From the NCBI GenBank assembly GCA_020624805.1, contig JAHKVW010000041.1, positions 1-39,664 on the forward strand: DNA of 39,664 bases, written 5' to 3'. A program made the position numbers and the translations under genes. This DNA is from a bacterium. GTDB lineage: Bacteria > Bacillota > Clostridia > Oscillospirales > Acutalibacteraceae. The notes beneath the pieces were generated by a model. The model made no database searches, was not told where the DNA came from, and saw nothing but the letters and a program-made list of their open reading frames with translations. Within the stretch, counting starts at the first letter, position 1. Every line of letters starts with the position of its first letter. Shown one piece after another: positions 8,562-15,040 of this stretch.

Positions 8562-8840
8562 ATGATTACACGAGAAGATATCGAAAATATCGCGCTGTTA
8601 AGTAAGCTGTTTGTCGACGAAAAGGACATCGACGGCTTGACCGAGGAAATGCAGAAGATCGTTGCCTTTGCCGACACGATCAACAGCGTTGAGGTGAAGA
8701 GCGGCGAGTTTGATAATATCAACAACCTGCAAAACGCTTTCCGCGCGGACGAGGTCAAAGAATCCTTACCCGTCGAGGAGATCCTGAAAAACGCCCCCGA
8801 ACAGGCGGAGGATCACTTCCTCGTCAGAAAGAGAGCGTGA
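8562..8840 (+). CDS. gatC: Asp/Glu-tRNA(Asn/Gln) amidotransferase subunit C
   Basis: A 92-residue protein with the GatC signature: an N-terminal helix with IENIALLSKL, a central helix with ITEEMQ-like text (LTEEMQKIVAFADTINSV), and a C-terminal FRADEV...APEQAEDHFLVRK tail. GatC is the small belt-like subunit that holds GatA and GatB together in the heterotrimer. It starts behind AAAGGATG and its stop codon is one base before the gatA ATG, so the three genes are translated as an operon. Length is standard for the family. Confidence 0.95.
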   Translation: MITREDIENIALLSKLFVDEKDIDGLTEEMQKIVAFADTINSVEVKSGEFDNINNLQNAFRADEVKESLPVEEILKNAPEQAEDHFLVRKRA

Positions 8841-8841
8841 C

Positions 8842-10299
8842 ATGGGACAGATCAAACGCATCCATGAGATGCTCGTTAATAAAGAGATCACCTGCGTTGA
8901 GCTGACACAACAGTACCTCGACGCGATCGAAAATTCCAATAAAGAATTAAACGCCTATATCACCGTCACCCCCGAGGTGGCGCTGGAACAGGCGAAGAAG
9001 GTGGATGAAAAGATCGCCGCCGGAGAAGAGATCGGTATGCTCGAGGGTATTCCGATGACCTTGAAGGACAATATCTCCACCAAAGGGATCGATACCACCT
9101 GCGCGTCCAAGATCCTGACCGGCTACAAGCCGATCTATGACGCGACCGTGTATGAGCTGCTCCAAAAAGAGGGCGTGGTCATGCTCGGCAAGACCAATAT
9201 GGACGAGTTCGCGATGGGCTCCTCCTGTGAGACCTCCTACTACGGCGGCGCGAAGAATCCGCACAGCCTCGACCATGTGTCGGGCGGTTCTTCGGGCGGC
9301 GTGGCGTCCGCTGTCGGCGGTAATCTCGCTGTTTACGGACTCGGCTCCGACACCGGCGGCTCGATCCGTCAGCCCGCGTCCTTCTGCGGTATCGTCGGCT
9401 TAAAGCCCACCTACGGCGCGGTATCGCGTTTCGGTCTGATCGCGTATGCCTCTTCCTTTGACCAGATCGGCCCGATCACCCACGATGTTGAGGACGCGGC
9501 GATCGTTTTTGACGCAATCGCGAAATATGATGAAAGAGATTCCACCTCGCAGGGCAGTGAGCCGACGCTCCCGACCCTGAAGGATGATATCAAGGGCAAG
9601 AAGATCGGTATCGCCAACCAGTACCTCGACGGCGTTCGCGAGGACGTCAAACAGGCTGTCCTCGACGCGGCAAAGGCGTATGAGGAGATGGGCGCCGAGA
9701 TCGTTTATTTCGATTTCCCCGAGCTGAAATTTGCCCTGCCGTGCTACTATATCCTCGCCATGGCGGAGGCTTCCTCCAACCTCGGACGCTACGACGGCAT
9801 CCGTTACGGCTACAAGGCGGAGCATTATAACGGCACGCACGATATGATCTGCCGCACCCGCTCGGAGGGTTTTGGCAAAGAAGTACAGCGCCGTATCCTG
9901 ATGGGCACCTATGTGCTGTCTGCGGGCTACTATGACGCTTACTATAAAAAGGCGGTCAACCTGCGCGGCGCGATCGTCGAGGCGTTCGACAGGGCGTTTG
10001 AGCTCTGTGACGTTATCCTTGCGCCGACCGCTCCCGTGACTGCGTTCAAGAACGGTTATCTCTTCAGCGAAGAGACCGACCAGCTCGAGGCGTATCTCTC
10101 GGATATCTGCACCGTACCGGTCAACGCGGCGGGACTGCCGGGCGTATCGATCCCCTGCGGCGTAGACGAAGAGGGTCTGCCCATCGGTATGCAGCTCATC
10201 GGCAAGAAGTTTGATGAAAAAACCATCCTCAACCTCGCCTATCGGTATGAGCAGAAAGAGGACAAATTTATCGAAACAAAGTGGGGTGTCAAGCTGTGA
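8842..10299 (+). CDS. gatA: Asp/Glu-tRNA(Asn/Gln) amidotransferase subunit A
   Basis: A 485-residue amidase-signature enzyme that frees ammonia from glutamine and passes it to GatB. The Ser-cisSer-Lys triad is visible as Lys75 (TLKDN), Ser150 (VSGGSSGG) and Ser174 (DTGGSIRQPA), matching the family spacing. GLKPTYGAVSRFGLIAYASS is the typical GatA segment after the triad. The gene overlaps gatB by four bases (GTGA), a sign of translational coupling. Length and motifs are all normal. Confidence 0.96.
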   Translation: MGQIKRIHEMLVNKEITCVELTQQYLDAIENSNKELNAYITVTPEVALEQAKKVDEKIAAGEEIGMLEGIPMTLKDNISTKGIDTTCASKILTGYKPIYDATVYELLQKEGVVMLGKTNMDEFAMGSSCETSYYGGAKNPHSLDHVSGGSSGGVASAVGGNLAVYGLGSDTGGSIRQPASFCGIVGLKPTYGAVSRFGLIAYASSFDQIGPITHDVEDAAIVFDAIAKYDERDSTSQGSEPTLPTLKDDIKGKKIGIANQYLDGVREDVKQAVLDAAKAYEEMGAEIVYFDFPELKFALPCYYILAMAEASSNLGRYDGIRYGYKAEHYNGTHDMICRTRSEGFGKEVQRRILMGTYVLSAGYYDAYYKKAVNLRGAIVEAFDRAFELCDVILAPTAPVTAFKNGYLFSEETDQLEAYLSDICTVPVNAAGLPGVSIPCGVDEEGLPIGMQLIGKKFDEKTILNLAYRYEQKEDKFIETKWGVKL

Positions 10300-11708
10300 A
10301 ATATGAATTAGTAGCGGGCTTTGAGACCCATGTAGAATTGCAGACGAACACCAAGATCTTCTGCTCCTGCACCACCAAGTTCGGCGGCGACCCCAACACC
10401 CATTGCTGTCCCGTGTGTATCGGTCTGCCCGGTACACTGCCCAAGCTCAATGAGCGCGTGGTGGAATACGCGATCATGGCGGGTCTCGCCACAAACTGCG
10501 AGATCGCCGAGATCGCCAAGATGGACAGAAAGAACTATTGCTATCCCGATCTGCCCAAGGCATATCAGATCAGCCAGTATGACAAGCCGCTGTGCGAGCA
10601 TGGCTATATTCAGCTTTCAAACGGAAGAAAGATCAGGATCCTGCGTATCCATATCGAGGAGGACGCAGGTAAGCTGATCCACAATCACGGTGACACCTAT
10701 GTCGACTACAACCGCGGCGGCGTACCGCTGATCGAGATCGTTACCGAGCCCGATTTCCGCAGTATCGACGAGGCGAAGGAGTACGTCGAAAAGCTCCAGC
10801 AGACCATGCGCTATATCGGGATCTCCGACTGCCGTATGCAGGAGGGCTCCATGCGCTGTGACGTCAATATCTCCGTCCGTCCCGAGGGCAGCGAGAAGCT
10901 CGGCACCCGTACCGAGATCAAGAATATGAACTCCATCACCAATATCGCGAAGGCGATGGATTATGAATATGAGCGTCAGGTCGATCTGATCGAGAGCGGC
11001 GGCGAGGTCGTGCAGGAGACCCTGCGCTATGACGACGCGACCGGCACCACCTCCTCCATGAGATCGAAAGAGGACGCGCATGACTATCGCTATTTTCGCG
11101 AGCCTGATCTGGTCACGATCAACGTACCGCGTGAGAGAGTGAAAGAAATACAAGCGCGCTTGCCGGAGTTGCCTGAGAAGAAATACGCGCGCTATACCGA
11201 GGAGTACGGTATCCCCGAAAAGGATGCGGCTCAGCTGACCAAGTACCGCAGTATCTCCGAGTATTTCGATAAAGCGAGCGAGGGGCTCAAATCTCCCAAG
11301 ACCGCGTCGAACTTCATCATCGGACAGATCTTCCGCAGACTGGAGACCGAGGCGGACAAAGAGGCGCTGGACATCAAGACCTCCGCGGAACAGCTGGGCG
11401 AGCTGTGCAAGCTGCTCGAGAGCGGTAAGCTCAAGAACAATCTTGCGAAAAAGGCGCTGGATCAGATGCTCGACAGCGGTAAGCCCGTGACCGAATTCGT
11501 CAGCGAATCCGATATGGCGGGTCTGGATGACGCGACCCTGACCGAATACTGCAACAACGCGATCAACGCGATGAAGAACGCGGTCGAGGATTACAAGAGC
11601 GGTAAGGAAAAGGCGCTGATGGCGGTTCTCGGCAATGTCATGAAGCAAAGCCGCGGTCGTGCCGACGCTCCGTCCGTCATCAAAAAACTGAAGGAATTGA
11701 TCGGATAA
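10296..11708 (+). CDS. gatB: Asp/Glu-tRNA(Asn/Gln) amidotransferase subunit B
   Basis: A 470-residue protein starting at GTG in the sequence GTGA that overlaps the gatA stop; an in-frame GTG at 10281 is less likely because it would add five residues inside gatA. GatB binds the misacylated tRNA and performs the kinase and amidation steps. Visible hallmarks are GFETHVELQT at the N-terminus, the zinc-ligand cysteines in FCSC and HCCPVC, the YPDLPKAYQISQYD segment, and IHIEEDAGKLIH. The YqeY-like tail domain occupies the last 150 residues. It is the last gene of the gatCAB operon and is followed by a strong hairpin. Confidence 0.96.
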   Translation: MKYELVAGFETHVELQTNTKIFCSCTTKFGGDPNTHCCPVCIGLPGTLPKLNERVVEYAIMAGLATNCEIAEIAKMDRKNYCYPDLPKAYQISQYDKPLCEHGYIQLSNGRKIRILRIHIEEDAGKLIHNHGDTYVDYNRGGVPLIEIVTEPDFRSIDEAKEYVEKLQQTMRYIGISDCRMQEGSMRCDVNISVRPEGSEKLGTRTEIKNMNSITNIAKAMDYEYERQVDLIESGGEVVQETLRYDDATGTTSSMRSKEDAHDYRYFREPDLVTINVPRERVKEIQARLPELPEKKYARYTEEYGIPEKDAAQLTKYRSISEYFDKASEGLKSPKTASNFIIGQIFRRLETEADKEALDIKTSAEQLGELCKLLESGKLKNNLAKKALDQMLDSGKPVTEFVSESDMAGLDDATLTEYCNNAINAMKNAVEDYKSGKEKALMAVLGNVMKQSRGRADAPSVIKKLKELIG

Positions 11709-11744
11709 ACCGACTTTGATCCGCATAATATGAGATAATATTGT

Positions 11745-11790
11745 CGGCGGGATGAGACACGTGTGTCTGTTCCCGCCGCAACTTTATACT
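11745..11790 (+). terminator. Hairpin after gatB, probable terminator
   Basis: An outer stem CGGCGGGA / TCCCGCCG (11745-11752, 11771-11778) encloses an inner AGACA / TGTCT stem. The following CAACTTTATAC has only a weak T-tract, so termination may be partial. Confidence 0.65.
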
Positions 11791-11813
11791 AATTACTAAT
11801 ACTCATTAAAACA

Positions 11814-11866
11814 CTTTAACATTTATTGCGTCATATTCCGCTAATAAATCTGTTAAAGCTTATAAT
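11814..11866 (+). promoter_or_regulatory. Inverted repeat abutting the -10 box of the PrsW-like gene
   Basis: CTTTAACATTTATT (11814-11827) is mirrored by AATAAATCTGTTAAAG (11843-11858), perfect except for a 2-base insertion, with a 15-base centre. TATAAT follows at 11861-11866 and no good -35 is visible at 17 bases. The arrangement suits an operator that covers the -35 region, or an activator site. Confidence 0.55.
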
Positions 11867-11905
11867 GGAATATTAGTATTATTCATCTGAGTGGGGTGTT
11901 AAGAA

Positions 11906-13432
11906 ATGTTTTCATCGACTGAGATATTTATGGTGATCGGGCTGCTGCCTGCCGCATTGCTGCTGTTCTATATCTACAAGATGGATCGTATCGAAAAGGA
12001 GCCGAAGGGTCTGCTTGTCGGACTGTTTTTCCTCGGCGTCGGAGCAACGATCCCGACGATCGTCGTAGAAGTATTGCTGTCGATTCTGAATAACGGCATC
12101 TTCTTCGGTTCTTTTACGAATGAATATGAGTATCTTTTTGTCGACGGCAAGGTGTACCTCTATGAATTTGTCAACAACTTTTTCGGTATCGCGCTTGTGG
12201 AAGAGGGCTTCAAGTGGCTCTTTATGTTCCTGCTCACCCGAAAAAGCAAGAGCTTCAACTGCCTTTTTGACGGTGTGGTTTACGCGGCGTTCGTCTCACT
12301 GGGCTTTGCCGCGGCAGAGAATGTCATGTATGTATTTACGGGCGGATTGGTCACCGGTGTGCTGCGTATGATCACCGCCGTACCCGCGCACTGTGCCTTC
12401 TCAGTCGTGATGGGCTATTTCTACGGCAAGTGGTTCATCAATCGCAATGCGGGCGCCTTGGAAAAGAACCTGTATCAAAACGGAGTAATCATGACGACGC
12501 CGAAGGGCTTCGGCGAAGGAAAATTCCTGCTGCTCAGTCTGGTTGTTCCGATGGCGATCCACGGCTTCTATGATTTCTGCTGCACCTTTACGTCGTATTC
12601 GTGGGTGTACTGGGTACTGCTGTTTTTGCTGCTTATCTTTTTGTATATCGTTTGCTTCCGCAATGTTTACGCGCTGTCAAAGAAAGACGCGTACATTACC
12701 TATCTCTGTATGGAGAAGGTACTTGAAAGATATCCCGACACGGCAGGCTATCTGTGCAGGATGCCCGAGCACATCGTGTTCTTTACGCCTCAGGTCATCC
12801 AGACGTCGATCATGAACCGTGAGCCTCACGGCGTCAAGATCACGGCAAACAATATGTATTACGCGCATCCGATGCCTGTCACAAGGCCAAAGCCCGCGCC
12901 TCAGCCGGTTTATCCGCAGCCTCAGCCGATACAGTACGGTCAGCCGATGAACGCACCTCAGGCACAGCCGATACAGTACGGTCAGCCGATGAACGTACCT
13001 CAGGCACAGCCGATGCAGTATGGTCAGCCGATGAACAGACCTCAGGCTCAGCCGATACAGTACAGTCAGCCGATACAGTACAGTCAGCCGATGAACGGAC
13101 CTCAGGCACAGCCGATGCAGTACGGTCAGCCGATGAACAGGCCTCAGGCTCAGCCGATGCAGTACGGTCAGCCGATGAACAGGCCTCAGGCTCAGCCGAC
13201 GCAGTACGCGCAGCCGGTGAACCAGCCCCAGGCACAGCCTGCGTCGTATGCGCAGCCGTTGCAGACCGCGCAGCCTGATTACAGCAACGGCGGTCGTCCT
13301 GTGGTGGATGAAGAGCCGTATACGACCCAGCTCGATAACCTCGAGCCTGTCGGCGGTTATCGCCGCCTCGGAGGAACTCCGACGATCCAGTTCCCCGATC
13401 AGAGTCAGAATCCGTATTATACACAGCAATAA
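11906..13432 (+). CDS. PrsW-family membrane protease with Q/P-rich repeat tail
   Basis: A 508-residue protein. The first 265 or so residues are a multi-pass membrane domain with the PrsW/CPBP-like motifs VEEGFKW (about 99-105), PAHCAFSVVMGYFYGKW (about 164-180) and AIHGFYDFCC (about 217-226); the Glu-Glu and the His residues are the presumed metal and catalytic positions. In Bacillus, PrsW cleaves the anti-sigma factor RsiW within the membrane. After a basic stretch, residues about 338-450 are a 13-residue tandem repeat around QAQPMQYGQPMNRP, followed by an acidic end. No anti-sigma factor or sigma gene lies next to it, so its substrate is unknown. Start follows GGGGTGTTAAGAAATG, a modest site. 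It converges with the thioesterase gene on a shared terminator. Confidence 0.85.
   Translation: MFSSTEIFMVIGLLPAALLLFYIYKMDRIEKEPKGLLVGLFFLGVGATIPTIVVEVLLSILNNGIFFGSFTNEYEYLFVDGKVYLYEFVNNFFGIALVEEGFKWLFMFLLTRKSKSFNCLFDGVVYAAFVSLGFAAAENVMYVFTGGLVTGVLRMITAVPAHCAFSVVMGYFYGKWFINRNAGALEKNLYQNGVIMTTPKGFGEGKFLLLSLVVPMAIHGFYDFCCTFTSYSWVYWVLLFLLLIFLYIVCFRNVYALSKKDAYITYLCMEKVLERYPDTAGYLCRMPEHIVFFTPQVIQTSIMNREPHGVKITANNMYYAHPMPVTRPKPAPQPVYPQPQPIQYGQPMNAPQAQPIQYGQPMNVPQAQPMQYGQPMNRPQAQPIQYSQPIQYSQPMNGPQAQPMQYGQPMNRPQAQPMQYGQPMNRPQAQPTQYAQPVNQPQAQPASYAQPLQTAQPDYSNGGRPVVDEEPYTTQLDNLEPVGGYRRLGGTPTIQFPDQSQNPYYTQQ
12919..13265 (+). repeat. 39-bp coding minisatellite in the PrsW-like gene
   Basis: About eight copies of a 39-bp unit encode a 13-residue repeat centred on CAGTACGGTCAGCCGATGAA. 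Neighbouring units differ by few bases, including silent ones, and a half-unit duplication (ATACAGTACAGTCAGCCG twice, 13065-13090) shows slippage. Copy number probably varies between strains. Confidence 0.92.
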
Positions 13433-13483
13433 ACAAAGAAGCCATCCCCTCGGGGAAAGGCTTAAGACTTGCATCATAATTGA

Positions 13484-13521
13484 AAAGGACTGTTGCATTC
13501 GATTGCAACAGTCCTTTCTTT
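13484..13521. terminator. Bidirectional terminator between convergent genes
   Basis: A perfect 14-bp stem AAAGGACTGTTGCA / TGCAACAGTCCTTT (13484-13497, 13504-13517) with loop TTCGAT. T-rich tracts lie on both sides (TTCTTTATT on plus, TTTTCAATT on minus), serving the PrsW-like gene and the thioesterase gene. Confidence 0.88.
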
Positions 13522-13927
13522 ATTCAGTGATTCTTTTTTTGACGTTCGCGTAGGTCTTGTCGAAAAATTGCTTCGCGTTGACAATGCAGCGAGTGTGCCT
13601 GCCCTTGCCGATCAGCTTTTCGTTATCGTAGACCTCCACCTCGAACTCGAGCTTTCTGCCGTCAACGGCGACAAGCGTGCTTCTGCACAGGATGGGAGCG
13701 CCGACGGGGGAGGAGGCGATATGTTCGATATCGACCTTTGTGCCGACCGTGGTCATCTCCAGATCCAGCGCGCTTTCCACCGATTGGGCGCAACACCCCT
13801 CGCACAGCGCGATCATCGCCGGTGTGGCGAACACGCGCAGGGAGCCGCTGCCCATCATCAGCGCGGTATTCTCATTGGTGACGGCAACGGATTTTTCCCC
13901 TTTTATGCCAATCGTTAATTCAGCCAT
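13520..13927 (-). CDS. Hotdog-fold thioesterase, FlK-like
   Basis: A 135-residue protein of the single-domain hotdog thioesterase group related to fluoroacetyl-CoA thioesterase FlK. Typical features are VFATPAMIALCEGCC on the central helix, with Glu as a likely catalytic residue, and VDIEHIASSPVG, where His is the usual base. It probably hydrolyses a small acyl-CoA in the cytosol; the substrate cannot be told. Start ATG follows AAAGGAGTAAAAC on the minus strand. It ends within the shared terminator. It is the last gene of a minus-strand run that begins far upstream with adhE, but repeats of 290 bases separate it from the phosphotransferase gene, so it is likely a separate unit. Confidence 0.82.
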   Translation of the reverse strand: MAELTIGIKGEKSVAVTNENTALMMGSGSLRVFATPAMIALCEGCCAQSVESALDLEMTTVGTKVDIEHIASSPVGAPILCRSTLVAVDGRKLEFEVEVYDNEKLIGKGRHTRCIVNAKQFFDKTYANVKKRITE

Positions 13928-13954
13928 GTTTTACTCCTTTTGCAGTGCCGGCTC

Positions 13955-14188
13955 AAAGCCTCCCTTTCCTAAGGGAGGTGGCAACGAGCGCAAGCGAAGT
14001 TGACGGAGGGTTGTCATATATGTGGTTTTATGATTTCCTGAATGGATGAAAAACATACGTTATATCAACCCTCAGTCACGGAACACAAGTGTCCGTGACA
14101 GCCCTCCTCAGCGGAGGCAGCAGACCCCTTTGTCCGCTATGCGGACATTTCCCCTAACAGGGGAATCTCCTTAGGAAAGGGAGCCTTT
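13955..14188. repeat. Composite palindromic repeat with inverted ends
   Basis: Ends are inverted copies: AAAGCCTCCCTTTCCTAAGG at the left and CCTTAGGAAAGGGAGCCTTT at the right (14169-14188). The left part contains GGTGGCAACGAGCGCAAGCG and ends GACGGAGGGTTG; the right part begins CAACCCTCAG, has the stem GTCACGGA... TCCGTGAC, and the paired runs GTCCGC / GCGGAC and TTCCCCT / AGGGGAA. A unique AT-rich stretch of about 50 bases joins the halves. The right part is closely matched at 37371-37484. It fills most of the gene-free 13928-14213. Confidence 0.88.
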
Positions 14189-14213
14189 AGTTGGACTAAC
14201 GGCACGCGTGCCC

Positions 14214-14969
14214 TTATTCGTACTCGACGACGTTGACCCAGCGCTCGAGGAATTCCTGCTCCTCTTCCTTGCCCTTGACGCTCTGTGTGCAGGCGACGAT
14301 GGGCATCCAGCGCTGTACATACTGCTTGGCGGTGTCGGTCTTTTGACAGAAGAGGTCAAGATACTTTTCCGCGACCTCGTCCATGCCCTTGAGGCAGAAC
14401 AGCATATAGGTGCGCGCGGCATCGGCAGCGGCGTTGCCCTGTGTGACATGCGACCAGTCGAGGATATAATAGCTCTCGCCCGGCGTGATGATGATGTTGG
14501 ACGGGGTGAAATCGCCGTGACAGATCTTCTTGTGGTTCTTCATACTGTCGAGGCGGGTATGCAGCTCATAGCGGGTGGTCGCGTCAAAGCGGCTGGCGCT
14601 GATCTTGCGGTTGAATTTATCCTTGATCTTGTTGAGCAGGGGTGCTTCTTTGCTGAAGATCTCTTTCTGGATGTTGACGAAGAGATCAAGGTACTCATCG
14701 AGGTTGTCGGGATTCTCTTCCATCAGCTGAGCGAGCGTCTTGCCGGGGATATACTCGGTGCGGATCGCCCACTTGCCGTCGATCTTGCTGACCTCGAGGA
14801 GCTTCGGGACATTCAGCCCCGTCTCTTCGATGCGCGCCTGATTCAGCGCTTCATTGAGGATATCCGCCTTGCTGTAATCGCTGTCGAATACCTTGAGGAC
14901 GGTATCGCCGTCTTTATAGATGACCTTTTTGGATCGTTGTGCTAAAATCTCATATTTGGTTTCGCTCAT
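14214..14969 (-). CDS. APH/choline-kinase-like phosphotransferase
   Basis: A 251-residue member of the phosphotransferase enzyme family (aminoglycoside phosphotransferase / protein-kinase-like fold). Near the N-terminus KKVIYKDGDTVLKVF supplies the ATP-binding lysine strand. The catalytic loop is ICHGDFTPSNIII and the metal-binding Asp is in YYILDWSHV. The start is taken at the ATG at 14969 because GGAGG lies six bases upstream of it; an earlier in-frame start at 14996 has no ribosome site. The family includes sugar, choline and drug kinases, so neither substrate nor resistance can be claimed. It lies 71 bases after adhE on the same strand with a GC-rich hairpin in between (about 15002-15022), so it may be expressed weakly by read-through. 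Confidence 0.82.
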   Translation of the reverse strand: MSETKYEILAQRSKKVIYKDGDTVLKVFDSDYSKADILNEALNQARIEETGLNVPKLLEVSKIDGKWAIRTEYIPGKTLAQLMEENPDNLDEYLDLFVNIQKEIFSKEAPLLNKIKDKFNRKISASRFDATTRYELHTRLDSMKNHKKICHGDFTPSNIIITPGESYYILDWSHVTQGNAAADAARTYMLFCLKGMDEVAEKYLDLFCQKTDTAKQYVQRWMPIVACTQSVKGKEEEQEFLERWVNVVEYE

Positions 14970-15040
14970 GGTGTGCCTCCATATCGTGATAGTCATTGTG
15001 TGGGAGCGGCTTGATGCCGCCCCATAGCGATCTCAACCGC

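Noticed and set aside
12677..13508. Minus-strand frames opposite the PrsW repeat region
   Set aside because: Their repeats are only the antisense of the 39-bp coding minisatellite.
14214..14969. Aminoglycoside resistance gene
   Set aside because: Only the general phosphotransferase fold is visible; the family is broad and no resistance context is present.
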